A program made the position numbers and the translations under genes. 64,000 nt of DNA, from NCBI RefSeq assembly GCF_030055635.1, contig NZ_JASFYM010000001.1:104462-168461 (forward strand), written 5' to 3'. The stretch is from Methanothrix sp. (GTDB lineage: Archaea; Halobacteriota; Methanosarcinia; Methanotrichales; Methanotrichaceae). Position 1 is the first letter of the stretch. The number at the start of each line of letters is the position of its first letter. Below are positions 52,373-61,850 of the stretch, piece by piece. The notes below the pieces were generated by a model. The model ran no database searches. It was not told the origin of the DNA and was given only the letters and a program-made list of their open reading frames with translations.

Positions 52373-53137
52373 ATGCACAGGCTCCTTGACGACTATGCGC
52401 ATGAGAACGGGTTGAGAGATGTAAGCCCGAGGCTCAAGCTCGCTGTAGGCGCATTCTCCATAATCGCATGCATCGCATCCCCAACGCCCGCTGTGCCCCT
52501 TGCGGTGTCAGCATGTCTGGGCGCTGCCGTGATCGCGCTGGCCAGGATACCCTGGAGGGTGTACATCGGCATCACAGCAGTACCCCTCTCCTTCGCTCTC
52601 CTGAGCGCCGCGATCGTCGCGCTCCTGAGCCCGGGGGAGGTGCTGATGAGCATCGGCGCTCTCAGGCTCAGCCGCGAGGGTTTGTGGCTCGGACTGCTTC
52701 TGGTATCGAGAACGATCGGCGGCACTTCCTCCCTATTCTTCATGGCCCTCACAACCCCGATGACCGAGATCTTCGCCATTCTCAGGTCCATAGGAATGCC
52801 GGAGTCGCTGGTGGAGCTCTCGATGCTCATATACCGCTATATCTTCGTCCTTCTCGAGGAGGCGATGATGGTGCACAGCGCTCAGGAGATGAGGATGGGT
52901 CACTCCAGCGTCAGGCGTTCCATCAGCTCCTTCGCGATGCTCGCAAGCGTTCTCTTCATAAGAGCCTGGGAGAGGGGAGAGAGGCTGATGGTGGCCATGG
53001 ACTCCAGGTGCTATAACGGGAGGATGCCTCTGGGTGAGAGCCATGCTGTGAGGCCGGGTCATCTTGTGGCATCTCTTATTTACATCCTCTCGATCACAGC
53101 GCTTCTCCTGGCGGTTGTGAGGGGTGGATCTGCTTGA
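52373..53137 (+). CDS. cbiQ: Cobalt transport permease CbiQ
   Basis: 254 residues with about five membrane helices. It has the CbiQ/EcfT coupling motifs S-R-x-x-G (LLLVSRTIGGTSSLFFMAL) and the second signature AMDSRCYNGRMP near the end, plus LSPGEVLMSIGALRLSREG. It transmits ATP energy from CbiO to CbiM. Overlaps cbiO by 4 nt. Confidence 0.92.
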   Translation: MHRLLDDYAHENGLRDVSPRLKLAVGAFSIIACIASPTPAVPLAVSACLGAAVIALARIPWRVYIGITAVPLSFALLSAAIVALLSPGEVLMSIGALRLSREGLWLGLLLVSRTIGGTSSLFFMALTTPMTEIFAILRSIGMPESLVELSMLIYRYIFVLLEEAMMVHSAQEMRMGHSSVRRSISSFAMLASVLFIRAWERGERLMVAMDSRCYNGRMPLGESHAVRPGHLVASLIYILSITALLLAVVRGGSA

Positions 53138-54330
53138 GCGAGATACTGGGTCTCAGGGATGTGTGCTACATCTACGGCGATGGGCATGCTGCTCTCAGGA
53201 ATGTCACGCTCTCCATAGAGAGCGGCAGCAAGGTCGCCCTAGTCGGGCCAAACGGCGCTGGAAAGTCCACGCTGCTGCTGATGCTGAATGGTACCCTGAG
53301 GCCATCGTCCGGGGTGGTCCTGTTCAGGGGCGAGCCGATGAGGTACGATTCTCGCTCTCTTATGGCCATCAGAAAGAGTGTGGGCATGGTCTTTCAGAAT
53401 TCCGATGACCAGCTCTTCGCCCCCACGGTTGAGCAGGATATCGCATTCGGTCCTCTTAATCTCGGATATCCGAAGGAGAAGATCACGAGATACGTCGGAT
53501 ATGCTCTGAGCTATGTGGGTCTTGAGGAGCACCGGAACCGACCTCCACATCATCTCAGCGGTGGGGAGAAGAAGCGGGTCGCCATAGCAGGGGTCCTTGT
53601 TATGGAGCCTGAGGTCTTGGTTCTCGATGAGCCGACGAGCAACCTGGATCCCGCGACATCCGAGGAGATCATGGAGATGCTCGATGAGCTCAACCTCTAC
53701 GGTAAGACCGTTGTGATCTCCACCCATGATGTGGAGCTTGCGTACCGCTGGGCTGATGAGGTCGTTCTGATGGACAAAGGGGAGATCGTGCGGACCGGCG
53801 CGCCTGAGAATGTGTTCGCGGATCCCGATACGCTCAGGAAGGCGCGCCTGAAGCTCCCCGCGGTCCTGGAGATCTACAGGGAGATGCTCGGGAGGGGTCT
53901 TCTGGCACCTGTGGATGAGCTGCCCAGGAACATTGTGGATCTGATGCACCTGATAGAATCTGCTGCTGGAATATCGGGGAGAAAACCAGGCAGGATATAC
54001 ATATGCGATATATCAGGCACCCCGCCCTCAAAGATTCGCGATATCCTCTCATCGGGCGCTGTGAGCTACATCGGCGCGATGGGAACGAAGGCCAAGATGG
54101 TCGCAAGCGAAGAGCTTCTGGAGCTCGATTTCTCATATGGAGTCGTGGACAAGTGCGTGCTCAAGGCGATAGCAGGCAAGAGCTCTCTCATCATAACATC
54201 CGGTGGCATGGTGGAGCATGCTGAGCGCAGGATCCGGTCCTACGCGGAGGAGTTCGGCATCGAGATAGAGGTGATCATCCTTCCCAGGGTGCGAACATCC
54301 GCAACAGTGGATAGTATTAATTTATATTAA
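53134..54330 (+). CDS. cbiO: Cobalt transport ATPase CbiO with C-terminal extension
   Basis: 398 residues from TTG 53134. ATPase part (1-270): Walker A VGPNGAGKSTLLLMLNG, Q-loop GMVFQNSDDQLFAPTV, signature HHLSGGEKKRVAIAGVLVM, Walker B VLVLDEPTSNLD, H-loop STHD. After the usual ~275 residues comes an extra ~120: GRIYICDISGTPPSKIRDIL, YIGAMGTKAKMVASEELLEL and GVVDKCVLKAIAGKSSLIIT, an alpha/beta domain that is not needed for transport. Such tails occur in some methanogen CbiO proteins; it may sense a cobamide precursor. Confidence 0.93.
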   Translation: MSEILGLRDVCYIYGDGHAALRNVTLSIESGSKVALVGPNGAGKSTLLLMLNGTLRPSSGVVLFRGEPMRYDSRSLMAIRKSVGMVFQNSDDQLFAPTVEQDIAFGPLNLGYPKEKITRYVGYALSYVGLEEHRNRPPHHLSGGEKKRVAIAGVLVMEPEVLVLDEPTSNLDPATSEEIMEMLDELNLYGKTVVISTHDVELAYRWADEVVLMDKGEIVRTGAPENVFADPDTLRKARLKLPAVLEIYREMLGRGLLAPVDELPRNIVDLMHLIESAAGISGRKPGRIYICDISGTPPSKIRDILSSGAVSYIGAMGTKAKMVASEELLELDFSYGVVDKCVLKAIAGKSSLIITSGGMVEHAERRIRSYAEEFGIEIEVIILPRVRTSATVDSINLY

Positions 54331-54454
54331 TATTATGTAATCTTTTATTTGTGCACATGCAGAGCAAAAATCAAAATTTATGATTATGGTTCATGGCATC
54401 AAAATATTATCATCAATGGAAAGTTATTAATACTCTTATTACAACCATGTACAT

Positions 54455-54571
54455 ATGAAACAGATGAAGTGCACTAAATGTGGATACCAGTGGGTGGCGA
54501 GGGTGAGCAAGCCGAAGGCGTGTCCGAGATGCAAGGCACGGCTCGACATCAAGAGGAGGAGACGCATCTGA
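54455..54571 (+). CDS. Small zinc-ribbon protein (38 aa)
   Basis: A short frame from ATG 54455: MKQMKCTKCGYQWVARV, then SKPKACPRCKARLDIKRR and a basic tail. C6TKC9 and C23PRC26 give a complete zinc ribbon. TTATTAATAC (54424-54433) is a good TATA box about 25 bp upstream, supporting a leaderless transcript. Its Zn ribbon and basic tail suggest nucleic acid binding. It sits between cbiO and the insertion element. Similar mini-ribbons occur in haloarchaea and methanogens and are often missed in annotations. Confidence 0.75.
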   Translation: MKQMKCTKCGYQWVARVSKPKACPRCKARLDIKRRRRI

Positions 54572-54698
54572 GGGCAGGCTGTGCCCTCCAGATCTCCCCA
54601 TGGGAGGATCGCATTTGCTTTGGGCTTGCAGGCAAGGGGTACTGGAAAACTGTCTCAGAAATGTAACTGCCCCTGTATCTCCGGCATCTCTCGGCAGC

Positions 54699-55999
54699 GT
54701 GCCGAATTTTCTGTAATTTGATGGTAATGATGAATAAGGGTCCTGTATCCCATAACATGTAAGGAAAACGGAGACAGGACCATGATACCTGTAGACCTCC
54801 TGGAAGATTACCTTATCGATCAGGAAGAGGGTTTGAAGAAGCTGTTGACCTACTTTTTGAATCTGGTCATGCAGCTTGAAGCGATTCAGCAGTCGGGTGC
54901 GGAGCCGTATCAGCGATCGGAATCGCGCAAAGCGCACAGGAACGGTTACAAGGAGAGGTCGTTGAAGACACGCGTGGGAGAGATCACACTCAAGAAGCCG
55001 CAGTTCCGCGAGATGCCGTTTGAGACCAAGGTCTTTGAGAGGTACTCGCGGGTTGAGAAGGCACTTATCAGTGCGGTGGCAGAATCGTATATCCAGGGCG
55101 TATCAACCAGACGGATAAAGTCCGTCGTATCTCAGTTAGGTCTCGAGTACCTCTCAGCATCAAGCGTTTCGCGGTTAGCTAAAGAGCTCGATGATAAGGT
55201 CGAGGAGTTCCTGAAAAGGCCGATAGAGCGACCAGTTCCGTATATCTTCGTCGATGCAAGCTACTTCAAGGTCAGGGATGGCCCAATGTACGTAACCAAG
55301 GCATTCATGATCGTTACAGGAATCCGGGATGACGGATATCGCGAGATACTTGGTGCGAGGATCGCGGATGGAGAGGATGAGAACTTCTGGTATGGTCTGT
55401 TCCAGGAGCTGAAGGACCGTGGCCTCTCAGGAGTGAAGCTCGTCGTATCCGATGGCCATAAAGGGATACAAAGCGCTGTTGAAAGCTCATTTCTGGGTGC
55501 GTCTTGGCAAATGTGCCACTCTCGACTACGTCGAGAGGCTTCGACGAAGTCGAAGCACGTTCACTTCATAAGAGCTGTCCTGAGAAATGTGGCCAGGAAA
55601 GATCTGAAAGAGATTGCCGACAAGCTCAAACTCGCACTCGAACACGAAAGCATGATGGATGTGCTGGTCGGTGAACTGGAAGATAGAGGATATTCAAAAG
55701 CCATCGATACCATCGACCGGTTCAGGTTCGGATTGTGGAACTACAAGTCATTCCCCAGGGAGCACTGGAAAAGAATACAGACCACAAACAGCATGGAGCG
55801 AATACATAAAGAACTCAAACGAAGATCAAGAGTCGTCGGTGCATTCCCAAGCGACAACGCATTTATCAGGCTCGCTGTATCGATCCTGATGGACATCAAC
55901 GAAGAATGGATGACCAGTAAAAGGTATTTAACCATGGATAACAGCAAATGAAAACAGGGATTGCAGGACTCACGATCAAAATTACAGCAAAATCGGCAC
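54699..55999 (+). mobile_element. IS256-family insertion sequence
   Basis: About 1.3 kb with imperfect ~25-bp inverted ends: GTGCCGAATTTTCTGTAATT (from 54699) against the reverse complement of the right end, GTGCCGATTTTGCTGTAATT (55980-55999). It encloses one transposase gene (54782-55951). No matching target duplication is visible at the two sides (TCGGCAGC left, ACTACCAC right), so it may be old or rearranged. Sits between the cobalt operon and the ribosomal cluster. Confidence 0.85.
54782..55951 (+). CDS. IS256-family (mutator-type) transposase
   Basis: 389 residues, apparently intact. DDE residues: Asp in YIFVDASYFKV, Asp in LVVSDGHKGI and Glu in NSMERIHKELKRR. Start LLTYFLNLVMQLE and RKAHRNGYKERSLKTRVG fit the family. 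Odd point: the usual W-Q-x-C-x-V-H-F block is split. Here WQMCH is followed by about 12 extra residues encoded by two small palindromes (CTCGACTACGTCGAG at 55521-55535; CTTCGACGAAGTCGAAG at 55539-55555) before VHFIRAVLRNV, in frame. The insert may or may not block activity. Confidence 0.9.
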   Translation: MIPVDLLEDYLIDQEEGLKKLLTYFLNLVMQLEAIQQSGAEPYQRSESRKAHRNGYKERSLKTRVGEITLKKPQFREMPFETKVFERYSRVEKALISAVAESYIQGVSTRRIKSVVSQLGLEYLSASSVSRLAKELDDKVEEFLKRPIERPVPYIFVDASYFKVRDGPMYVTKAFMIVTGIRDDGYREILGARIADGEDENFWYGLFQELKDRGLSGVKLVVSDGHKGIQSAVESSFLGASWQMCHSRLRREASTKSKHVHFIRAVLRNVARKDLKEIADKLKLALEHESMMDVLVGELEDRGYSKAIDTIDRFRFGLWNYKSFPREHWKRIQTTNSMERIHKELKRRSRVVGAFPSDNAFIRLAVSILMDINEEWMTSKRYLTMDNSK

Positions 56000-56089
56000 A
56001 CTACCACGATCCTTTCCTGTGAGGAAAAATAACCATCGATCGTGCAAACCTTTTTATATACGATACCTCCCCTGAGAGAAGGACATCTG

Positions 56090-56923
56090 ATGAGCGGTCC
56101 TTGCGAGCGGTCCATACTGATACCGTCCTCGTACACGATGGAGACGGCGGATCTGCGCCTTCGCACCGCGAAGGTCGGGCTTATCGCGAGGGCTGCGGCG
56201 GTCTTCCGCATCGACCGGATCGTCGTGTATCGCGATGATGAGTTCGACGATTCCAGGTTCATAAGCACAGTGCTGCGGTATGCAGAGACTCCGCAGTACC
56301 TGCGGAAGCTCCTCTTCCCCAGGATGAGGGAGCTGAGGCATGCGGGAGTTCTGCCGCCGCTGAGAACCGCTCATCATCCAGTGGGCTCCAGAAGCTCAAC
56401 GCTCAAGGTAGGCGAGATAAGAGTCGGAGTGGTAGTAGAAAGCGTCGGATCTGATGGTGGCGCCTGGGTTGAGGTCGGTCTCGACCGCCCTGTACCCCTT
56501 AAGTCAGACAGGAGATTCCAGAAGGGGCAGCGCCTGAACGTCAGGATCTTTTCGCTGAGTCCACTCGCCGCTGAGCCTGTGGACCGGAGTGAGATACCCG
56601 GATACTGGGGCTACGAGACGACGGTCGTGGAGAGCGCGGAGGAGTACCTCCGCTCCAGGGACGAGTTCATCGTGGCCACATCCAGAAGGGGGACTCCGGT
56701 GAGCTTTGATCTGCTCAACCACATAGGGAGATCAAGCTCAAAGGGGCTTGCGGTGGTGTTCGGCTCCCCCGCACGGGGCGTTGATGCGTTTCTGAGCCGC
56801 GAGATGCTGGAGAGATGCTGCGTGATCAACACAATTCCGCATCAGGGAACTGAGACGGTTCGTGTCGAGGAGGCCGTCTTCTCGACGCTTGCCCTGCTGA
56901 ACCTGGTGCGTCTGGAGGAGTAA
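56090..56923 (+). CDS. SPOUT-family RNA methyltransferase upstream of uL3
   Basis: 277 residues from ATG 56090; the upstream frame from 56042 begins inside the promoter CTTTTTATATACG. Typical archaeal protein next to rpl3: SILIPSSYTMETADLRLRTA, KVGLIARAAAVFRIDRIVVY, RYAETPQYLRKLLFP, an OB-like insert (about 90-165), and the SPOUT knot region VVFGSPARGVDAFL, VINTIPHQGTETVRVEEAVF. Putative RNA (uridine) methyltransferase whose close ties to ribosomal genes imply rRNA as the target. It ends right at the uL3 start codon. Confidence 0.88.
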   Translation: MSGPCERSILIPSSYTMETADLRLRTAKVGLIARAAAVFRIDRIVVYRDDEFDDSRFISTVLRYAETPQYLRKLLFPRMRELRHAGVLPPLRTAHHPVGSRSSTLKVGEIRVGVVVESVGSDGGAWVEVGLDRPVPLKSDRRFQKGQRLNVRIFSLSPLAAEPVDRSEIPGYWGYETTVVESAEEYLRSRDEFIVATSRRGTPVSFDLLNHIGRSSSKGLAVVFGSPARGVDAFLSREMLERCCVINTIPHQGTETVRVEEAVFSTLALLNLVRLEE

Positions 56924-57931
56924 ATGGCAAAGATACACCGACCGAGGCGGGGTTCGCTGGCCTTCAGCCCCAGGAAGAGGGCCAAGAGCGAGGTTCCAAG
57001 GATAAGATCCTGGGTCTCAGAAGAGAGGGCCGGAATGGCCGGCTTTGCCGGATACAAAGCTGGCATGACACATGTCATGATGATAGATGACAGGCCGAGA
57101 AGCCTCACAGAGGGCATGGAGATCAGCGTGCCTGTGACAGTGGTGGAGGTGCCGCCCATGAGCATAGCAGCGCTCAGGGTGTACGAGACGTACAACGGTG
57201 GCATCAGGCCTGCAGGGGAGCTCTGGGCTGAAAACCTGAGCCAGGATCTGGCCAGAGCGATAACGGTTCCAAAGGCGAGAAGGGGCACATCCCTGGAGGA
57301 TATCGAGTCCAGGGTGGATGAGCTCTGCGAGATCAGGGTTCTGGCCCACACAAATCCAGGTCTGGTGACGGGCATACCCAAGAAGGTGCCTGAGATCATG
57401 GAGATACCTGTCACAGGGCGATCTGTGGAGGAGCAGCTCAAAGCAGCGGAGGGGCTTCTCGGCAGCCAGGTGGCTGTGGGCAGCATCTTCAGCGTTGGCG
57501 ACTGGATTGATGTAACTGCAGTCACAAAGGGAAAGGGAACCCAGGGTCCGGTGAAGCGCTGGGGGATAATGCTCCAGAAGAGAAAGCACTCGCGCACCGG
57601 CAAGCTCAGACATGTCGGGAACCTCGGGCCGTGGCACCCGGCGAGGATAAGCTGGAGGGTTCCGCAGCTCGGTCAGACCGGGTACCACCAGAGGACCGAG
57701 TTCAACAAGAGGATACTGGCCATAGGCACTAACGGCATGGACATAACCCCCGATGGTGGCTTTGTCGGCTATGGTGTTGTGAGAAACGAGTACATGCTGA
57801 TAAAGGGAAGCATCCCGGGACCTGTGAAGAGGCTGGTCAGGATGCGCAGGGCGATCAGGCCAGGCGCAGCATTCGGGCCGAAGGCGCCTCAGATACTGTA
57901 TGTCAGCAGGGAGTCCCAGCAGGGAGTCTGA
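56924..57931 (+). CDS. rpl3: Ribosomal protein uL3
   Basis: 335 residues. Starts AKIHRPRRGSLAFSPRKRAK, with GFAGYKAGMTHVMMIDD and WIDVTAVTKGKGTQGPVKRW. The archaeal/eukaryal N-terminus and C-terminal extension are complete. First gene of the S10-type cluster, directly after the SPOUT gene (adjacent stop and start). Confidence 0.97.
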   Translation: MAKIHRPRRGSLAFSPRKRAKSEVPRIRSWVSEERAGMAGFAGYKAGMTHVMMIDDRPRSLTEGMEISVPVTVVEVPPMSIAALRVYETYNGGIRPAGELWAENLSQDLARAITVPKARRGTSLEDIESRVDELCEIRVLAHTNPGLVTGIPKKVPEIMEIPVTGRSVEEQLKAAEGLLGSQVAVGSIFSVGDWIDVTAVTKGKGTQGPVKRWGIMLQKRKHSRTGKLRHVGNLGPWHPARISWRVPQLGQTGYHQRTEFNKRILAIGTNGMDITPDGGFVGYGVVRNEYMLIKGSIPGPVKRLVRMRRAIRPGAAFGPKAPQILYVSRESQQGV

Positions 57932-57943
57932 TCGGGGATCACG

Positions 57944-58699
57944 ATGAACGCTAAGATTATCGATATTTCAGGAAATCCGGTCGGCGAGATTGTGCTCCCG
58001 GGGATCTTTGAGGAGGAGTACAGGCCGGATCTCATAAAGAAGGCGGTGCTTGCAGCCCAGGCCAACAGGCTGCAGCCCTACGGGCCGCATTTCTACGCTG
58101 GCATGAACACCTCAGCGAGGTCATGGGGGCCGGGTCACGGCGTGTCCAGGGTGCCGAGGATCGTCACGGGAAGGAGAGCTGCTGCTGTGCCCATGGCACG
58201 AGGCGGGCGTGCGTCCCATCCTCCGGTGCCATCGAAGGTCTTGAGCGAGAAGATCAACGAGAAGGAGAGGATCAAGGCGATAAGGTCTGCTGTGGCAGCT
58301 ACAGCGAGATCAGATCTTGTGGCCGCTAGGGGGCATGTGTTCAACGGAGAACTTCCGATAGTTGTCAGGGCCGAGATCGAGAGCGTATCAAAGACATCTG
58401 AGCTGCGGAAGTTTCTGATGGCTGCGGGCCTCTGGGATGACGTTCTGAGGGCAAAAAATGGAAGAAAGGTGCGGGCCGGAAAGGGCAAGCTCAGGGGAAG
58501 GAGGTTCAGGCAGCCCAGGAGCATTCTGATCGTGGCAGCAGAAGATAACGGCATAGGGAGGGCAGCGCGCAACCTCCCGGGTGTCGATTTCGTGACCGCC
58601 GATAAGCTGAACGCTGAGCTTCTGGCGCCAGGGACTCACGCTGGCAGGCTCACAGTGTGGAGCGAGCCGTCTCTCAAGGTTCTGGAGGAGAGGCTATGA
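57944..58699 (+). CDS. rpl4: Ribosomal protein uL4
   Basis: 251 residues with the archaeal L4 layout: [60 protein letters not shown], and the tunnel loop [12 protein letters not shown]. The ATGA at its end starts uL23. Confidence 0.97.
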   Translation: MNAKIIDISGNPVGEIVLPGIFEEEYRPDLIKKAVLAAQANRLQPYGPHFYAGMNTSARSWGPGHGVSRVPRIVTGRRAAAVPMARGGRASHPPVPSKVLSEKINEKERIKAIRSAVAATARSDLVAARGHVFNGELPIVVRAEIESVSKTSELRKFLMAAGLWDDVLRAKNGRKVRAGKGKLRGRRFRQPRSILIVAAEDNGIGRAARNLPGVDFVTADKLNAELLAPGTHAGRLTVWSEPSLKVLEERL

Positions 58700-58944
58700 T
58701 AATCAAATGCCCTTATGTCCCTGAGAAGGTCACCGGTATGATCGATAGGGACAACACCATAGAGTTCATTGTGGATCTGAAGGCGACAAAGCCGCAGATC
58801 AAGAAGGAGATCGAGGAGCTCTATGATGTTGAGGTTATCGATATCAGAACCATGATAACACCCCGGGGCGAGAAGAAGGCTGTTGTAAGGCTGGCTGGTG
58901 ATAAGACCGCAAATGAGCTTGCCACCAGGCTGGGCCTGCTGTAA
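58696..58944 (+). CDS. rpl23: Ribosomal protein uL23
   Basis: 82 residues from ATG 58696, overlapping the uL4 stop as ATGA; a longer frame into uL4 is rejected. [58 protein letters not shown] are typical. Binds at the tunnel exit as the SRP contact. Confidence 0.96.
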   Translation: MIIKCPYVPEKVTGMIDRDNTIEFIVDLKATKPQIKKEIEELYDVEVIDIRTMITPRGEKKAVVRLAGDKTANELATRLGLL

Positions 58945-58954
58945 GGTGGTTGCG

Positions 58955-59665
58955 ATGGGCAAGAGAATAATATCACAGAACAGGGGCAAGGGAACACCCA
59001 CATACCGTGCGCCATCACACAGATACAGGGCTGATATAAAGCACATCAAGTTCAGCGGTGATCTTGTTCGCGGTGTTGTGGAGGAGATCGTGCACGACCC
59101 TGCCAGAACGGCTCCTGTGGCGCTTGTGAGGCTCGAGAACGGCGAGAAGCAGTATGTTCTCGCCACAGAGGGGACGTATGTCGGTCAGGAGATCGCCTGC
59201 GGGCCTGCTGCGGAGATACAGCCCGGCAACACCCTGCCGCTGGCGAGCATACCTGAGGGCATGCCTATATGCAATATAGAGTCGAAGCCAGGCCATGGTG
59301 GACAGTTCGCCAGGGCCAGCGGTGTCTACGGGATACTTGTGGCTCACGACGTGGGTGCGACCGTGGTCCAGCTTCCGAGTGGAGAGATGAAGTGGCTGAA
59401 CCCGAACTGCATGGCGACCATAGGCGTCGTCGCGGGCGGCGGAAGGACGGAGAAGCCCCTGGTGAAGGCCGGAAAGAGCTTTTACAAGTACAGATCGAAG
59501 GCTGCGAAGTGGCCAAAGGTCAGGGGTGTGGCCATGAACGCTGTGGACCATCCCTTTGGCGGCGGCGGGCGCCAGCATCCGGGCAGGCCCAAGACCGTGA
59601 GCAGGGGCACACCTCCTGGGCGTAAGGTCGGATCGATAGCGGCTCGCAGGACGGGCAAACGCTAG
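58955..59665 (+). CDS. rpl2: Ribosomal protein uL2
   Basis: 236 residues from ATG 58955 (GKRIISQNRGKGTPTYRAPS). Core RGVVEEIVHDPARTAPVALV, GPAAEIQPGNTLPLASIPEG, and the peptidyl-transferase-near AVDHPFGGGGRQHPGRPK. Complete. Confidence 0.97.
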   Translation: MGKRIISQNRGKGTPTYRAPSHRYRADIKHIKFSGDLVRGVVEEIVHDPARTAPVALVRLENGEKQYVLATEGTYVGQEIACGPAAEIQPGNTLPLASIPEGMPICNIESKPGHGGQFARASGVYGILVAHDVGATVVQLPSGEMKWLNPNCMATIGVVAGGGRTEKPLVKAGKSFYKYRSKAAKWPKVRGVAMNAVDHPFGGGGRQHPGRPKTVSRGTPPGRKVGSIAARRTGKR

Positions 59666-59677
59666 GAGGAGATAGTT

Positions 59678-60088
59678 GTGGCGAAGAGAGCAGGATCCAA
59701 GCTTCCCAAGAGGAAGGAGGAGTTCACCTACAGGGGCTACAGGGTATCTGAGCTCGCAAAGATGCGTCTCGAGGAGATCGCAGAGCTTCTGCCATCAAGG
59801 CAGCGGAGATCGCTCAGGCGGGGTCTCTCGAAGGAGCACAGGAAGTTCATGGCGAAGCTCAAGTCAAGAGGAACCGCAAAGACTCACCTGAGGGATGCGA
59901 TAGTGCTCCCTGAGATGGTCGGGAAGGTCGTGGAGATACACAACGGGAAGACCTTCCAGCGCGTTGAGATCATTCCTGAGATGATAGGCCATTACCTTGG
60001 AGAGTACGCTCTCACGAGGGCCAGGGTGATCCACGGCGCTGCAGGCGTCGGAGCAACGCGGTCGAGCAAGTTCGTGCCGCTCAAGTGA
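59678..60088 (+). CDS. rps19: Ribosomal protein uS19
   Basis: 136 residues from GTG 59678, six bases after GGAGGAG. Archaeal extension [20 protein letters not shown], then the core ETHNGKTF-like [40 protein letters not shown]. Confidence 0.96.
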   Translation: MAKRAGSKLPKRKEEFTYRGYRVSELAKMRLEEIAELLPSRQRRSLRRGLSKEHRKFMAKLKSRGTAKTHLRDAIVLPEMVGKVVEIHNGKTFQRVEIIPEMIGHYLGEYALTRARVIHGAAGVGATRSSKFVPLK

Positions 60089-60097
60089 GGTGTGCTC

Positions 60098-60556
60098 GTG
60101 GGAAGACTGAACTACTCAATTACCCCTGAGGGGCGGTTTGCCAGGGCGATGGGCGTGGAGCTGCCCATCTCTCCGAAGCATGCCAGGGAGATCTGCAGGG
60201 CGATAAGGGGAATGAAGGTCGAGGCCGCGGAGAGGTACCTCCAGGACGTCATAGCCCTGAAGAGGGCGGTGCCGTTCCGGCGGTACAACAGGAACGTGCC
60301 ACACAGGCGCGGCCTGGTGGGCTGGCCGTCCGGCAGGTTCCCGCAGAAGGCAGCAAGGGCTGTGCTCAGGGTGCTGAAGAATGCGATCGGAAACGCGGAG
60401 TACAAGGGTCTCGAGAAGGAGAAGCTGATGATTGGCTATGCCAACACGAAGAAGGGCAGGACTTTCAGGGGATGGATGCCGAGGGCCATGGGCAGGGCCA
60501 CTCCGAAGAACCAGGAGACCGTATCCATAGAGATGATACTGACAGAGGTGAGATAG
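60098..60556 (+). CDS. rpl22: Ribosomal protein uL22
   Basis: 152 residues from GTG 60098 ([19 protein letters not shown]), since AGGTG lies 5 nt before it; GTG 60092 is the alternative. [13 protein letters not shown]-like start [34 protein letters not shown] and the C-terminal [20 protein letters not shown]. Lines the exit tunnel. Confidence 0.95.
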   Translation: MGRLNYSITPEGRFARAMGVELPISPKHAREICRAIRGMKVEAAERYLQDVIALKRAVPFRRYNRNVPHRRGLVGWPSGRFPQKAARAVLRVLKNAIGNAEYKGLEKEKLMIGYANTKKGRTFRGWMPRAMGRATPKNQETVSIEMILTEVR

Positions 60557-60557
60557 T

Positions 60558-61376
60558 TTGGCTGTTGAGAAGAAGTTCGTCCAGGAGGGGTTCACCAAGG
60601 CGCTCGTGGATGAGTATCTTGCGAAGGAGCTGGACCGGGCTGGATACGGCGGCATGGTCATGAACCGCACCCCAATGGGCACTCAGATCACGGTTTATGC
60701 TGAGAAGCCCGGCATGGTCATAGGAAAGGGCGGGAAGCTGATACGCAAGATCACCAGAGACCTCGAGAGGAGGTTCAGGCTCGACAACCCGCAGATAGAT
60801 GTCCAGGACGTCGGGAAGGGCGACCTGAACGCGAGGGTTGTGGCGAACAGGCTCGCAAGCTCGCTGGAGCACGGCTGGTACTTCCGCAAGGCGGGCCAGT
60901 CGATGCTGCGCAGGGTCATGGACTCCGGAGCGCTCGGGTGCGAGATAGTGATCAGCGGCAAGCTGACCGGCCCGAGGGCGCGGGTTGAGAAGTTCCTCGC
61001 CGGTTACATAAAACACTCAGGAAAGCCGGCTGAGGAGATAGTCGACACAGGCTATGCTGTTGCTGTGAAGAAGCTCGGCGCGATCGGCTGCCAGGTCAGG
61101 ATCGTTCCGCCAGGCGCTGTTCTGCCGGACGACTTCCAGATAAAGGCGCCTCCGAAGGAGCCTGAGGTGAAGGAGGCCGCGCCTGAGGCTGCGGCAGCGG
61201 CTCCAGCAGGGGAGACGCAGGAGCAGAGGGTCGAGGAGAAGAAGAGCGAGCTTGATAAGCTCCTCGATGAGCCGGTGGATACGCCTTCGGCGACGGAAGT
61301 GGACCAGGAGCAGGCTCCCCAGGAGCCGGATAGCGGGATGAGCGAGGCTGAGGCCCATGGCGATATTCAGGATTGA
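60558..61376 (+). CDS. rps3: Ribosomal protein uS3 with acidic tail
   Basis: 272 residues from TTG 60558. KH domain with [19 protein letters not shown], then the uS3 C domain [20 protein letters not shown]. After about residue 200 comes a ~65-residue Pro/Glu/Ala-rich acidic tail ([20 protein letters not shown]), longer than in many archaea. Overlaps uL29 by 20 nt. Confidence 0.96.
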   Translation: MAVEKKFVQEGFTKALVDEYLAKELDRAGYGGMVMNRTPMGTQITVYAEKPGMVIGKGGKLIRKITRDLERRFRLDNPQIDVQDVGKGDLNARVVANRLASSLEHGWYFRKAGQSMLRRVMDSGALGCEIVISGKLTGPRARVEKFLAGYIKHSGKPAEEIVDTGYAVAVKKLGAIGCQVRIVPPGAVLPDDFQIKAPPKEPEVKEAAPEAAAAAPAGETQEQRVEEKKSELDKLLDEPVDTPSATEVDQEQAPQEPDSGMSEAEAHGDIQD

Positions 61377-61560
61377 TGAGATCAGGAACATGAGCTCAGA
61401 GGAGCTCGAGGAGGAGCTCCGCAAGCTTGAGGTGGAGCTTATACGCGAGCGGGGTGCTGTGAGGGCAGGTGGCGCTCCTGAGAAGCCCGGAAGGATCAGA
61501 GAGATCCGCCGGACGATCGCCAGGATGAAGACGGTACAGAGGGAGCGCGTCAGGAAGTGA
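61357..61560 (+). CDS. rpl29: Ribosomal protein uL29
   Basis: 67 residues: [20 protein letters not shown], then [36 protein letters not shown] helical hairpin near the tunnel exit. Coupled with uS3 and rnp1. Confidence 0.95.
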   Translation: MAIFRIDEIRNMSSEELEEELRKLEVELIRERGAVRAGGAPEKPGRIREIRRTIARMKTVQRERVRK

Positions 61561-61850
61561 TGATCAGTCCCGAGAACATAGCCAGGCATGAGCTGATAGG
61601 TTTGACGGTCGAGGTGATCGATACCCCAAACCGCACCATGGCTGGCATGAGAGGCTTGGTGGTGGATGAGACGAGGAACACCTTCGTTATCGAGACGCAG
61701 CGCGGCCTGAGGCGCGTCCCAAAGGCCCACACAAGCTTCATCTTTACGCTGCCTGATGGGCAGAAGGTGAGGATCGCGGGCTCTGTTTTGATCTCACAAC
61801 CCGAGAACAGAATAAATAAAAGGATGCAGATATCGAGGTGGAAGATATGA
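61560..61850 (+). CDS. rnp1: RNase P protein component 1 (Rpp29)
   Basis: 96 residues from ATG 61560 (GTG 61557 possible). Rpp29 of archaeal RNase [56 protein letters not shown]. It stabilises the RNA subunit and processes tRNA 5' ends. It is regularly found between uL29 and uS17 in archaea, as here. Confidence 0.94.
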   Translation: MISPENIARHELIGLTVEVIDTPNRTMAGMRGLVVDETRNTFVIETQRGLRRVPKAHTSFIFTLPDGQKVRIAGSVLISQPENRINKRMQISRWKI

